A DNA stretch of 64,000 nt from Flavobacteriales bacterium 34_180_T64 (GTDB lineage Bacteria > Bacteroidota > Bacteroidia > Flavobacteriales > Flavobacteriaceae), in NCBI GenBank assembly GCA_002162765.1, contig MAAR01000006.1, positions 147,430 through 211,429 of the forward strand. Reading direction: 5' to 3'. Position 1 is the first letter of the stretch. Every line of letters begins with the position of its first letter. The translations under genes and the position numbers were made by a program. Of this stretch, positions 44,606-54,491 are shown one piece after another. The notes beneath the pieces are model-generated. The model was not told the origin of the DNA. It saw nothing but the letters and a program-made list of their open reading frames with translations, and searched no databases.

Positions 44606-45574
44606 TTAATTAATATAGAATGCTTTCGATGTGATTTTATCAATGGGTTGCTTAAGACAATAATAACTAAACACATACAATAAAAATCGTGTAGCTAAAC
44701 TAGTTGTTTTTTTTAAAGAAAGAATCCCATATTTACAAAATATTAAAATTAAATAAAGTGATTGGCCTAGGTTCTTTCTATCACTCAGAGGCATATAGAA
44801 ATATCTAAACCATAAATGTAAATAATTGGACAAATGTTTTTTATGTTCAATCTTATTGTTCTCTTTTAACGCTTTAGATATATCAGGAATAAACAATTTT
44901 AAGCTTTCATAAACTTTATTCTTAAAAGTTTTTTCATGATTTTCTTCACGAATATGAACCGAATCATAATCCATTTCCATACATACTAGATAATTCCCTG
45001 GTTTCACATTAAGAAAAGCTCTAATCATTAATTCAGGGTCATTAAACCTTGGATATCCTTCGGTGAATCCTTCCAATTGCTTTATAAATTCAACTTTCCA
45101 TATTGGACACATAGTTTGCCAAAGTAAATTAGCCGATAGAAAAGGTATTAAATAGTCATCACATTGAGGAATCTCTTGCTTCAAAATAATATTATTTTTT
45201 TTAATTCCCATGGGGAACACAAAAAAATCAAAATCGTGGTACTTGTCGATATTTTTAACGCGTTGCTCTAAACAAAATGGCAATAAATAATCATCCGAAT
45301 CTAAAAAAACAATATAATCTCCCATAGCATGTTTTAGCCCAATATTTCTGCATGTTGGCGCCCCTTTTGGCAGCCGGTTACGATTAAAATATTGAATACG
45401 TTTATCCTTTTTAAGATATGCATCTAATGAGACAACGGTTTGATCATCCGAACCATCATCAATCACTAAACATTCCCAGTTACTATAACTTTGTGCAATT
45501 ACCGAATCTATAGCCTGCTGTACGATACCATCACGATTATATGTAGGAATAATAATTGAAACTAGAGGCATCAT
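44606..45574 (-). CDS. Glycosyltransferase family 2
   Basis: 322 residues from the ATG at 45574; an in-frame GTG lies 9 bases upstream. GT-A motifs: LVSIIIPTYNRDGIVQQAID, WECLVIDDGSDDQTVV, APTCRNIGLKHAMGDY and FLDSDDYLLP (about 92-101), which is the DxD metal site. A C-terminal helical region has no membrane segment. A cytoplasmic inverting sugar transferase is expected. Confidence 0.92.
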   Translation of the reverse strand: MMPLVSIIIPTYNRDGIVQQAIDSVIAQSYSNWECLVIDDGSDDQTVVSLDAYLKKDKRIQYFNRNRLPKGAPTCRNIGLKHAMGDYIVFLDSDDYLLPFCLEQRVKNIDKYHDFDFFVFPMGIKKNNIILKQEIPQCDDYLIPFLSANLLWQTMCPIWKVEFIKQLEGFTEGYPRFNDPELMIRAFLNVKPGNYLVCMEMDYDSVHIREENHEKTFKNKVYESLKLFIPDISKALKENNKIEHKKHLSNYLHLWFRYFYMPLSDRKNLGQSLYLILIFCKYGILSLKKTTSLATRFLLYVFSYYCLKQPIDKITSKAFYIN

Positions 45575-45669
45575 TAGATTCACTTTAAAGTTCTCGCTAA
45601 TATAAACAAATCGGAAAGATTTTATATTTATTTCTTAATTGTACAATGTCTTATCTTCAATAACAAATT

Positions 45670-46911
45670 TTACGCAATTCCGTTATAAATATTTTCCAAT
45701 TCAAGAACCAAAACGTTTGTATCAAAGTGTTGCTTAACATAATTAATTGCCTTAGCACTCATTGCAGTTTTTAATTCATAATCCAAAATTAAACTTTCAA
45801 TTGAATCAGCAAAAGCACTAATATTATTAGCTTCAACCACAAATCCTGTCTCACCATCAATTAATCCATATTTCATTCCTCCAACATCTGAAACAACAAC
45901 AGGAAGCCCCATGGCTTGTGCTTCTTGAATAACCAAACCCTGTGTTTCGGCAGTTCCATTATTTGGATCATAAATTCCTGGTAATAAAAAAATATCAGAA
46001 TTTTGCATTCTTTCTTTTACAACATCTTGAGTTAGCGTACCACACATTTTAATTACCTTTTCAAAACCAAAATCATTTATTTGCTTTTCTAATTGACCCT
46101 TTAACTCCCCATCACCAATAAGATGTAGACGCACATGATGATACCCTCTATCATGCAATGTTTTTATAATTTTTATAGCAATATCAGGTCCTTTTAGTGC
46201 TACAAATCTTCCACAAAATAGCACCTCAAAATACTTAGATTCTAGTGTTTGTTCAGTTCTTTCGAAATATGAAGTATCTAAGCCAACAGGAAGAATATGA
46301 ATGGGTCTGTCTGGTTTTAGTTCTTCCAATAACCCTTTTAAATACTTTGAATTTACTGTAAATGCATCACTATACTTTAGAAGATTATGATACTCTTTTT
46401 TGTAAAAATCGACATGATTAGGAACTAGATCATACCCATGAAACGTAGTAATCAACATGGACTTTGATAAAAGTCCAGTTTCTTTTAAAATTGCTATACG
46501 TTTTGAATTATGACCAAAATGCGCATGAATAATATCAAATTCGTCATCTAACAAAAACCATTGGGCTTCATAAAACAGCTTCAATGTATATGCTACTTCT
46601 CCATATTTAAAACCGTTTATAACATCAAATAACGAGCGCCAATTAATGCGATTAAAATGTAAAAATATCCAAGATAAAAAAGTTGCAACTCGTTTCACTT
46701 TTGGAAAAGGAAACACTTCCAGATAAGTTACATTTTCTAATAAATTATGTTTATCTAGACTTGGATGGAATTCCGGTTCGCTCGCTTTTTTATAAGAAAA
46801 CAACTCCACATGATGACCAGCATCAATGAGTGAATTGACCTGATTTACGATAAATGTTTGCGAAATAGCAGGAAAAACTTCTACAATAACAGCAATTTTC
46901 TTAGATTTCAT
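45670..46911 (-). CDS. Glycosyltransferase family 4 (colanic-acid WcaL/AmsK-like)
   Basis: 413 residues from the ATG at 46911; the frame opens at a TTG 6 bases earlier. The N-terminus VIVEVFPAISQTFIVNQVNS is the WcaL-type signature. It also has IIHAHFGHNSKRIAIL, ITTFHGYD, LFCGRFVALKGPDIAIKI (about 227-244), LHLIGDGELKGQLE and GTAETQGLVIQEAQAMGLPV with catalytic residues. Retaining sugar transferases of this group act on colanic-acid-like polysaccharides, but the sugar specificity is unknown. Confidence 0.93.
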   Translation of the reverse strand: MKSKKIAVIVEVFPAISQTFIVNQVNSLIDAGHHVELFSYKKASEPEFHPSLDKHNLLENVTYLEVFPFPKVKRVATFLSWIFLHFNRINWRSLFDVINGFKYGEVAYTLKLFYEAQWFLLDDEFDIIHAHFGHNSKRIAILKETGLLSKSMLITTFHGYDLVPNHVDFYKKEYHNLLKYSDAFTVNSKYLKGLLEELKPDRPIHILPVGLDTSYFERTEQTLESKYFEVLFCGRFVALKGPDIAIKIIKTLHDRGYHHVRLHLIGDGELKGQLEKQINDFGFEKVIKMCGTLTQDVVKERMQNSDIFLLPGIYDPNNGTAETQGLVIQEAQAMGLPVVVSDVGGMKYGLIDGETGFVVEANNISAFADSIESLILDYELKTAMSAKAINYVKQHFDTNVLVLELENIYNGIA

Positions 46912-46947
46912 ATACAATGATTCCTTTTACAAGAGCACTAAATATAT

Positions 46948-48522
46948 TCATACTTTTTCATAGAAATAAAAATCTGCCATTGACGTATTTTCAAGATCCT
47001 CTTCATCAAAAGTATATTTGTTTTTTAAACGATGTATTAAGTTCCATTGGTGTGATATATTCTTTTCTATCCAATCAGTAAACTTTCTACATTTTACATG
47101 GTCAGTTAAGACTTCATTATAATTACTGGAATAAATAATAACATATTTAGTTGACGATTTAAATAACTGATCCATATAGCTCACAAATACTTCATCCTCT
47201 ATTAAATGATATAAAACATCCAAGGATAGAACGAGCTCAGCTTTAGCAGAATTTAAAACCTCGTCGTTTAAGTGAAAAAAAACTTTTGTTAGATCATTCT
47301 TAAATCTTGATTTACATATTTCTATTGCTTTTGAAGACACATCAAGGCCTTTATACGAAGGATAGTTTGCAAGGCTCAACTGATTTCCATCTCCACAACC
47401 AAATTCAATCACAGTTTGTACCGAGTTATTCAGAACAAAATTATTTAATACTTCTGCCTTAAATTGAGCCAAGCGCCCATAACTTCCTGAACCTGAATTC
47501 AAATCATTAGCATAGCGTTGCTCCCAATAAGCTTGAGACCCAGGAAATGCAACATTTCCATTGTTTGTTTTAGCTTTAATTCGAACTTTTGACAATAACA
47601 CTCTGACAAACTTTTTAAATTCCTTTTTCATAAAACCTAAGTCTTTCATTTTAAAACCAAACATTAAAACTTGGTATATTGTTTTAGCATATTTTTTATG
47701 CTTTATTAATTCGTTAATATAATATCTATGAAAATTATAATATTTAAGTTTCAACTGTAAAATATCCTTATTAGCTTCATAAAGTTCATTATAACATAAA
47801 CTTCCAGTTTGGGCTCTCTCTAATATAGTTGCTGATGAGTAAACTCCTCCTTCATGAATTCTATAAACTGCACTAAACATATTCAGACAAATGCCTTTTC
47901 CAGATTTCAGCAGCTCAGTAAAAAGGTAAATATCTCGAAAATACTTATATTTTAAAATAAGATTTGTATCAAATACTGTGGCCTTAAATACTAAAGTAGG
48001 AACACCACCATACCAACCGGCAGCAAACTTTTCAAAATTAAATTCTATATTCGTTTCATCATTAAAATAATGACCATTTTTATCGTTAATTAAATTTAAA
48101 TTGTTATCATCTTTAACCATAAATCGCGTAAAAGAGAAAGTGTATTCTAAGTTTGATTCTAAAAAATCAACCTGTTTTTGAAGCTTTAATGGATCTGTCC
48201 AATAATCATCTCCATCTAATAGTGCAATGTACTTTCCTTGGCAATGATTTATAATATCATAAAAATTATAAAGGCGCCCAGTTTTTTGCCTCATAAAGTC
48301 ATAGTCATCTCCTTTTTTTCTGTCCAAAATACGTACAGTTAAGTTTGGATTTGCAAACTGAAATGCTTGAATTTTATGTAAGGTGTCATCTGTTGAAAAA
48401 TCATCACCAATCACAACTTCAAATTTAAAATTCGTGTTTTGATTATTGACTCCTTCTAAAGCTTCATCAATAAACTTCCCATGATTATAAGACATTAAAC
48501 GTATACTAAGAAGCATATCCAA
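46948..48522 (-). CDS. Fusion of GT2 glycosyltransferase and SAM methyltransferase
   Basis: 524 residues. Residues 1 to about 275 are a GT2 domain (MLLSIRLMSYNHGKFIDEAL, VVIGDDFSTDDTLHKI, ALLDGDDYWTDPLKLQKQ with the DGDD metal site). A linker follows, and residues about 330-524 are a methyltransferase: SQAYWEQRY, VIEFGCGDGNQLSLA (motif I), LVLSLDVLYHLIEDEVF, VIIYSSNYN. Fusing a transferase to a methyltransferase suggests that the added sugar is methylated at once, for example at a chain terminus. The start overlaps the upstream sulfotransferase stop by 17 bases. Confidence 0.9.
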   Translation of the reverse strand: MDMLLSIRLMSYNHGKFIDEALEGVNNQNTNFKFEVVIGDDFSTDDTLHKIQAFQFANPNLTVRILDRKKGDDYDFMRQKTGRLYNFYDIINHCQGKYIALLDGDDYWTDPLKLQKQVDFLESNLEYTFSFTRFMVKDDNNLNLINDKNGHYFNDETNIEFNFEKFAAGWYGGVPTLVFKATVFDTNLILKYKYFRDIYLFTELLKSGKGICLNMFSAVYRIHEGGVYSSATILERAQTGSLCYNELYEANKDILQLKLKYYNFHRYYINELIKHKKYAKTIYQVLMFGFKMKDLGFMKKEFKKFVRVLLSKVRIKAKTNNGNVAFPGSQAYWEQRYANDLNSGSGSYGRLAQFKAEVLNNFVLNNSVQTVIEFGCGDGNQLSLANYPSYKGLDVSSKAIEICKSRFKNDLTKVFFHLNDEVLNSAKAELVLSLDVLYHLIEDEVFVSYMDQLFKSSTKYVIIYSSNYNEVLTDHVKCRKFTDWIEKNISHQWNLIHRLKNKYTFDEEDLENTSMADFYFYEKV

Positions 48523-49378
48523 ATGTTTTTAAAGCTACTGCTGCACTAGTATTAAAACTAGATATCTCAGCGTTAGTTAATTGTGTTTTGAAGCTTCCAA
48601 TTAAATTTATGTCTATGGGTTCTAACGTTTTTTTCTTCCAGGCCAAAGTTTCCTTAGGTTCTTTCATAAAATCACTTTTTTGAGCATAAAACTCTAACAT
48701 TTCTGGTTCAAAGTGTAAGTTAAACTTCATAAGCACGTTAGAAAGTACTTCGATTGGCCTTAGCAATAAATCCTCATATCTAATACGTGTATAAAATTGA
48801 GATTTTTTATAATGTTCATGTATATTCAATGTGTTTCTTTGCCATTCTTTAGCAATATCTTCGATAGAAGTTGGTAGTTTTGGCTTGTACTTATAAGTAT
48901 CTGCAATGTTTTTTAATTTTTTATAAGATACGGCAACATCTCTTCCATCTCTAACTATATGAATTATAAACTTTTGACTAAATAGCTGATCCAATGCTTC
49001 CAAATGGTTTATATAATAGTTGTTTTTATCACCTAAAAATACTGGTTGTTTTTCATTTTGAACGGCATAACTTAAATACACAGATTGCGCAAGTGTTTGA
49101 TACGTTTTTGGATTCTGTTTTTTAATCTCTTCTAAAATAAAATCACTATCCAATTTCCAAATTTCAAATTTTCTTGATGACTGTAGGTCTTGTATAAACG
49201 CATTTAGTCTGTTTGAAGTCAGGTCCTTTTCTGACCAGTCTCGGTATTTTGGTTCGAGCCAAAGTAAAAATCCACATTCTGGTGGGACTGATAATTTAGA
49301 GTGACAATTGAGCATTAAGCGCAATAGACTTGTCCCAGATCTAGGATTTCCCAAAATAAAGAATTGACCTATATTCAT
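48506..49378 (-). CDS. PAPS-dependent sulfotransferase
   Basis: 290 residues. The 5'-phosphosulfate loop FILGNPRSGTSLLRLML (about 7-23) and the 3'-phosphate region VRDGRDVAVSYKKL (about 143-156), plus RYEDLLLRPIEVL (about 198-210), are the classic Sulfotransfer_1/3 signatures. The enzyme should transfer sulfate from PAPS to a sugar of the polysaccharide. It follows the aminotransferase gene with a 4-base overlap. Sulfated exopolysaccharides are common in marine bacteria. Confidence 0.93.
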   Translation of the reverse strand: MNIGQFFILGNPRSGTSLLRLMLNCHSKLSVPPECGFLLWLEPKYRDWSEKDLTSNRLNAFIQDLQSSRKFEIWKLDSDFILEEIKKQNPKTYQTLAQSVYLSYAVQNEKQPVFLGDKNNYYINHLEALDQLFSQKFIIHIVRDGRDVAVSYKKLKNIADTYKYKPKLPTSIEDIAKEWQRNTLNIHEHYKKSQFYTRIRYEDLLLRPIEVLSNVLMKFNLHFEPEMLEFYAQKSDFMKEPKETLAWKKKTLEPIDINLIGSFKTQLTNAEISSFNTSAAVALKTFGYAS

Positions 49379-50448
49379 AAATTATCTATAACAATTTGAA
49401 CAATAAATTTAACCTCTTCTTTTTTAAGTCCCACATATAAAGGCATACATAAAACACATGGCGCAATTTTATCGGAAATTGGAACACTAAATTCATTTGT
49501 TATATATGGCAAGTGATTTAACGTTGGATAAAAATAGCGTCTTGGAAAAATAGCATTATTTTCTAAAATTTGTTTAACCCTAAGCATTTGATTTTCTGTT
49601 TCGAAAATAACGGGATAATAACTATAATTCCAATTGGTATTTTCTCTAAGCTTTAACAATTGTAAACTAGTAGATTCAAAAGCAGAATTATACATTTCTA
49701 CAATTGCTTTTCGTTCTTTAATAATTGATTGCATGTAAGGTAAAACCGCTAAACCCATTGCCGCTTGTAATTCGCTCATTTTAGCATTAGCCCCAAGACC
49801 ATGAAAAGCTTCAGGCCCATTATGTCCGAAGTTATGGTGAGAATAGAGAGACGGGAAAAGATGAGGCTTGCAAAATAATGCACCTCCTTCACCTGTATGA
49901 AAAAGTTTAGTTGCATGAAAACTACAGGTACTTACATCTCCATAATTAAAAATTGATTGCCCTTTATAAGTTACTCCAAAGCAATGCGCAGCATCATAAA
50001 TTACTTTTAAATTATTCCTTTTCGCAATAGTCTCAATTGCTTCCACATGACATGAATTTCCATAAACATGTGTTGCTAATATAGCTGAAGTATTCGCGGT
50101 TATCGCAGATTCTATTTTAGATTCATCAATAGTCAAATACTCTGAATGAATATCTACAAAAACAGGTTTGCAACCTTCCCAAACAATACTAGATGTTGTA
50201 GCTACATAACTGAAAGGCGTTGTTATTATCTCCCCTGTCAACTGTAGCGCTTTTATTGCTATTTGCAAAGGTAAAGTACCGTTGGTCGTGGCAATAATAT
50301 TTGGGACTTCTAAATATGTCATTAACTTATCTTCTAACTCTTTAACTAGAATTCCACGGTTGGTCATCCAGGCTTTATCCCAAGCTTTTTTTAATATGTC
50401 TTGGTATTCTTCCTGAGGCGGTAAAAATGTCTTAGTAACATTAATCAT
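49375..50448 (-). CDS. PLP-dependent sugar aminotransferase (DegT/DnrJ/EryC1/StrS)
   Basis: 357 residues, an aspartate-aminotransferase fold. PLP-binding features are TTNGTLPLQIAIKAL (about 55-69), VIYDAAHCFGV (Asp, about 157-160) and the Schiff-base Lys in CSFHATKLFHTGEGG (about residue 181). GHNGPEAFHGLGANAKMSEL is the family signature. Such enzymes aminate 3-keto or 4-keto NDP-sugars. No matching keto-sugar-forming dehydratase gene lies in the window apart from the SDR epimerase, so its substrate may come from elsewhere. It overlaps wzt by 8 bases. Confidence 0.93.
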   Translation of the reverse strand: MINVTKTFLPPQEEYQDILKKAWDKAWMTNRGILVKELEDKLMTYLEVPNIIATTNGTLPLQIAIKALQLTGEIITTPFSYVATTSSIVWEGCKPVFVDIHSEYLTIDESKIESAITANTSAILATHVYGNSCHVEAIETIAKRNNLKVIYDAAHCFGVTYKGQSIFNYGDVSTCSFHATKLFHTGEGGALFCKPHLFPSLYSHHNFGHNGPEAFHGLGANAKMSELQAAMGLAVLPYMQSIIKERKAIVEMYNSAFESTSLQLLKLRENTNWNYSYYPVIFETENQMLRVKQILENNAIFPRRYFYPTLNHLPYITNEFSVPISDKIAPCVLCMPLYVGLKKEEVKFIVQIVIDNL

Positions 50449-51709
50449 GCAATTCCCATTTAAAGTTTGGTCTTATATAACCCGGTTCTCTTCCAAAATA
50501 AACCCCTAGTGCTCGTTCAGCATCAATGACGGTGAAATTAATAATATCTTTTTCAATAAAATGTGCTCGTTTTCTATCTTCAATTAGGAAAAAAGTAAGA
50601 TAATATTCTCCTGATTGGAAAAAATCCTTTGGAAAAGTACAACTGATACTATTTACGCCTTGTTTTAATTCCAGTCCTCCACGAGCGCTGGAAAAGGAGA
50701 ACAAAGCATCTCCAATTTCATTATACAAATGATAGGTAACATGATATCTCTCTGGTGCGTCACTTTTAATATCTATAAACGTCTTCAAATCAATATTCAG
50801 ATTTTCAGAAATTGGATCTTCTACTCCTCGTCCTTCATTTTTGACTATTAATTTTCTAAGACTAAAAATTGGAGTTTCAATTTCGTTATGATTAAATATC
50901 TTAACGTTATTTGTTTTAGCATCGCCTTTTAAATAGTAGCTAACGGCCTCATCAGTATTCCCAGAAAACACTATTTTTCCATGCTCTAAGACAATTGCTC
51001 GAGTACATAAGCTTTTAACAGCAGCCATATTATGACTTACAAATAGAACCGTACGTCCTTCCCCCTTAGAGATATCTTGCATTTTCCCAATTGCTTTCTT
51101 CTGAAAATCAGCATCTCCAACAGCCAAAACCTCATCTATGACTAAAATATCAGGCTCTAAAAACGCCGCAACCGCAAAAGCCAATCGTACTCTCATACCC
51201 GAAGAATAACGCTTTACTGGCGTGTCTATATAACGTGTACAACCACTAAAATTAACGATTTCACTTTCTTTAGATTTAATTTCTGCTTTTGTCATCCCAA
51301 GAATAGCTCCATTTAAGTAGATGTTTTCTTTCCCAGTAAGTTCGGGATGAAAACCAGTTCCTACTTCTAGCAATGAGGCTATGCGTCCTTTGGTTTTTAT
51401 TTCACCTGTTGTCGGTGAAGTTACTCGTGACAAAATTTTTAAAAGTGTCGATTTTCCGGCGCCATTTTTTCCTATTATTCCTATTACTTCTCCCTCTCTA
51501 ACATCAAAATTTATTTCTTGCAATGCCCATACATAATCAGAATCTTGACAAAGGCTTCTATCATTACTATCACCAATTTTCAGAAATGGATCTTCCTTAC
51601 CTCTAATTTTATACCACCATCGCTTAAAATCATCACTTAACGTACCAGTACCAACGAGACCCAAGCGATATTGCTTAGAAAGATTTTCTATTTTTAATAT
51701 TACTTCCAT
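50441..51709 (-). CDS. wzt: Polysaccharide ABC transporter ATPase with carbohydrate-binding domain (Wzt)
   Basis: 422 residues from the ATG at 51709, one base after the wzm stop; an in-frame TTG at 51724 overlaps wzm. The ATPase half (about 1-240) has Walker A IIGKNGAGKSTLLKIL (about 79-94), signature VKRYSSGMRVRLAFAVA, Walker B DILVIDEVLAVGD and FVSHNMAAVK. Residues about 260-422 form a Wzt-type C-terminal beta domain that recognises the polysaccharide end (VKIFNHNEIETPIF through SGEYYLTFFLIED). With Wzm it exports a finished lipid-linked chain across the inner membrane. The chain end is usually capped, often by methylation, and methyltransferase genes are present in this cluster. Confidence 0.94.
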   Translation of the reverse strand: MEVILKIENLSKQYRLGLVGTGTLSDDFKRWWYKIRGKEDPFLKIGDSNDRSLCQDSDYVWALQEINFDVREGEVIGIIGKNGAGKSTLLKILSRVTSPTTGEIKTKGRIASLLEVGTGFHPELTGKENIYLNGAILGMTKAEIKSKESEIVNFSGCTRYIDTPVKRYSSGMRVRLAFAVAAFLEPDILVIDEVLAVGDADFQKKAIGKMQDISKGEGRTVLFVSHNMAAVKSLCTRAIVLEHGKIVFSGNTDEAVSYYLKGDAKTNNVKIFNHNEIETPIFSLRKLIVKNEGRGVEDPISENLNIDLKTFIDIKSDAPERYHVTYHLYNEIGDALFSFSSARGGLELKQGVNSISCTFPKDFFQSGEYYLTFFLIEDRKRAHFIEKDIINFTVIDAERALGVYFGREPGYIRPNFKWELHD

Positions 51710-51710
51710 T

Positions 51711-52577
51711 CTAAACCGTGTCAATAAAACTTCGTTCTGTTCTGTTAAATACTATTAGTCCCAAAATAAAAATGACTACTCCAAAAACAAAAGCATACAT
51801 GAGTTTTTCAATTGAATAATCTCCAACACCTAAAGTCATATATCTAAATGCTTCTATGACTGTTGTCAATGGATTATATTCGACTAACCAAGACATACTA
51901 GGGAGTTTAGCTTTAAAGAATGAAATAGGATACATTACAGCTGAAGCATACATAAGTAATTGCACACCAAACTGCACCAAAAAAGTCATATCTCTATATT
52001 TAGTAGTTAACGATGAAATAACCATTCCAAACCCAAGGCCTAATAGTGCCATTGTTACTGCTAAAACTGGAAACAACAGTAATGATGAATTCGGGGATAT
52101 TTGAGCATTTTGAAAATAAAAATAATACAAATAAAATATTATGAAAACCAGAAGTTGAATCCCAAATTTTATAAGGTTAGACAATACCGTAGCAATTGGA
52201 ATAATTACTCTTGGAAAATAAACTTTTCCAAAAATATTTTGATTTGAAGTAAATGTACTAGATGTTTTAGTTAAACATTCTTTAAAATAATTCCAAGAAG
52301 TAATACCTGCTAAATTAAATAAAAATGCAGGTGCCAGCCCAGTAGGAATCGAAGCCAAATCGTTAAAAATTACCGTAAATATTATTGATGTAAATAAGGG
52401 TTGTATAAAATACCATAGAGGTCCTAATATAGTCTGCTTATAAACGGTAACAACATCTCGCTTTACGAATAGCACGATCAGATCGCGATAACGCCATATT
52501 TCCTTAAAATTTAAATTAATTAATTTTTGTTTTGAAGATATTGTATATAACCATTTATCTTCCTTTAAGGTATCCAA
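51711..52577 (-). CDS. wzm: Polysaccharide ABC transporter permease (Wzm)
   Basis: 288 residues from a TTG at 52577, as no ATG lies before the conserved part. The ABC2-type permease has about six membrane helices (about 55-280). Its N-terminal cytoplasmic segment IWRYRDLIVLFVKRDVVTVY and GPLWYFIQPLFTSIIFTVI are typical of Wzm/TagG proteins. It forms the channel of the exporter with the adjacent Wzt ATPase. No other exporter is visible in the cluster, so this pair should carry the main product. Confidence 0.92.
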   Translation of the reverse strand: MDTLKEDKWLYTISSKQKLINLNFKEIWRYRDLIVLFVKRDVVTVYKQTILGPLWYFIQPLFTSIIFTVIFNDLASIPTGLAPAFLFNLAGITSWNYFKECLTKTSSTFTSNQNIFGKVYFPRVIIPIATVLSNLIKFGIQLLVFIIFYLYYFYFQNAQISPNSSLLLFPVLAVTMALLGLGFGMVISSLTTKYRDMTFLVQFGVQLLMYASAVMYPISFFKAKLPSMSWLVEYNPLTTVIEAFRYMTLGVGDYSIEKLMYAFVFGVVIFILGLIVFNRTERSFIDTV

Positions 52578-52665
52578 AGTATACTCGTTTATGGTTGGAG
52601 CTAATATAAGAATTCGAGAAGAAATAAATGTGTATTAACACTTAAGAATATGAATTAAAATGCGG

Positions 52666-53646
52666 TTAACTTATATTAACAACCCTTTTTACAACTTGTT
52701 CTGGAGACAAATACGTATCAAAGTAGTTTTTCGCATTGGACTCTAACCGCTTTCTTAAATCTATATTACTCATAATTTCATCGAGTTTTAATGAAATATC
52801 TTCTTGACTACCATTTGAATAAATCACATGTTCATTATCCATTAAGTTTTTAGGTAATTGACGTGAAAGAGGTGTAGATATAATTGCTTTCCCTAAGCAC
52901 AAATACTCTGCGAGCTTCCAACCATGACAACCCTTAACGGCAGGCGTATTAAATACAATTGCTGAATCAATAATCTTGCTTAAATAAACATCCATATCTA
53001 CTCTACTATTAACAGTAACTTCTTCATAGTCTTGAATATCATTTTTAGTTCTTGGAGCAAACCCACCCTTAAAATCTATCTTTGCATTATTCCTACAACC
53101 TCTAATATAATTAGCTCTAAATAAATTGGTCTGTTCTTCATTTTTCCAAAGTGAAGCTATAAAAAATACAAAATTTTTAGCATTCGGTTTATACTTATAA
53201 TCTATCAATTTCGGTCTTTTATATTGCGCTTTATAATCTGATAAAAACTTCCGTTTATTCTTTATTCTTGAACTCGATTTTAAAAGATTTGACAAGGCAA
53301 ACCAAAGAGTCTCTATTTTGCTATAAATTTGTATCCCAAAACTTGGACCAATTGATATGATTTTGTCTGATTTTATCGAAGATGGTGCGAGGTTTATTTT
53401 TCCATAAACATCGCACCAATCTAATGCCAATTGATCTATTATTTTTGAATCGGTATAATCTAAAACTATACGTTTGAGAATCTCCCGGTCAACTACTACA
53501 AAAGCAAAAAAATGATTGTTATGATTAAAATATTTAAAATATTTTGATGAAAATATTACATTGTTTTTTCCATAAACAGAATAGAGTCCATATATGTAAA
53601 AAGAGGAGTATTGTATATCACAAGAAGGATCAATAAATACTTTCAT
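52666..53646 (-). CDS. Glycosyltransferase-like protein
   Basis: 326 residues, cytoplasmic. The clearest motif is the GT1/GT4-like donor-site stretch VKGCHGWKLAEYLCLGKAII followed by STPLSRQLPKNL (about 240-272), with DRVV-like ending DTYLSPEQVVKRV. The N-terminal half is less informative (VFIDPSCDIQYSSFYIYGLY). Similar proteins are annotated as glycosyltransferases without a known sugar. It lies between the ABC transporter genes and a methyltransferase gene. Confidence 0.6.
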   Translation of the reverse strand: MKVFIDPSCDIQYSSFYIYGLYSVYGKNNVIFSSKYFKYFNHNNHFFAFVVVDREILKRIVLDYTDSKIIDQLALDWCDVYGKINLAPSSIKSDKIISIGPSFGIQIYSKIETLWFALSNLLKSSSRIKNKRKFLSDYKAQYKRPKLIDYKYKPNAKNFVFFIASLWKNEEQTNLFRANYIRGCRNNAKIDFKGGFAPRTKNDIQDYEEVTVNSRVDMDVYLSKIIDSAIVFNTPAVKGCHGWKLAEYLCLGKAIISTPLSRQLPKNLMDNEHVIYSNGSQEDISLKLDEIMSNIDLRKRLESNAKNYFDTYLSPEQVVKRVVNIS

Positions 53647-53692
53647 TATTTCATATAATTATTAGGCTATAATCGATACCGCTCAATTGATT

Positions 53693-54469
53693 CTATTTAT
53701 TTATGTGATTTGTTTTACTTTTAAATATAAAAACCAAATTATGATAAAAATGAACGGTCTCAACATTTTTTAAATCGCTATATTTCTCTAATCCCCTTAT
53801 ATTAAATTCTTTATAATTTATAAAATCTGGGATTTTCTTAAATAAATTCATCATTGTATTTTCACTATTTAAATCCTTATCATCTCCTCCATAATCCTGA
53901 CGATAAGACGTCTGAGTATCTTCAATTACATATATGCCTCCAGGTTTTAATTTTGGAAATAGATATTGAAATGTACCAATGACATGCTCATTAATATGAC
54001 TTCCATCATCTATTATAATATCTAATTCCGAATCAATTTGTTCTAATATAGAATCAAGAAATTTATAATCAACTTGACTCCCTTTAAAAATTTTAATTCG
54101 ACGCTCTTCTTGAGGTGCTTTATCATAAATATCCAAAGAATAAATTTTACCATTTAAAAAATAACGCTTCCACATTCTTAAAGAGCAGCCACCTCGATTA
54201 GGAAATTGATATCCACCTACTCCAATTTCCAGCAAATTCAACCTTTTATACTTGAGGTTATTAAAATGGTTTTGATATATCTTAGTATATTCGTGTCTTC
54301 CTGTTTTAAATTTATCTGTATTATTTAAAATAGCAAGTTTAGTCAAATTTCTTCCAATAAATAATTGTATTAAAAAACCAGCTATACGGTTTCTACTCAT
54401 GAAATGCAGTAATCTATACCCTTGATCCCCGTTTATTTTTTCTCGTATTATCTTTTTTAAACGTTCCAT
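53693..54469 (-). CDS. Macrocin-O-methyltransferase-like SAM methyltransferase
   Basis: 258 residues. LLEIGVGGYQFPNRGGCSLR (about 79-98) is the SAM-binding motif, with the GGCSLRMWKRYF insertion seen in TylF/MycF-type macrolide sugar O-methyltransferases and in cephalosporin hydroxylase-like proteins. KIYSLDIYDKAP, LDIIIDDGSHINEHVIGTFQ (Asp-Asp metal site) and LKPGGIYVIEDTQTSY (about 176-191) follow. It probably methylates a sugar hydroxyl in a Mg-dependent manner. It has its own promoter, so part of the cluster may be expressed separately from wza. Confidence 0.88.
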   Translation of the reverse strand: MERLKKIIREKINGDQGYRLLHFMSRNRIAGFLIQLFIGRNLTKLAILNNTDKFKTGRHEYTKIYQNHFNNLKYKRLNLLEIGVGGYQFPNRGGCSLRMWKRYFLNGKIYSLDIYDKAPQEERRIKIFKGSQVDYKFLDSILEQIDSELDIIIDDGSHINEHVIGTFQYLFPKLKPGGIYVIEDTQTSYRQDYGGDDKDLNSENTMMNLFKKIPDFINYKEFNIRGLEKYSDLKNVETVHFYHNLVFIFKSKTNHINK

Positions 54470-54491
54470 AATTAATTCATAAACAATAGGT

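Noticed and set aside
52569..52578. -7-like TATACTTTG at the wzm start
   Set aside because: The spacing inside the element is off by one and it overlaps the TTG start codon.
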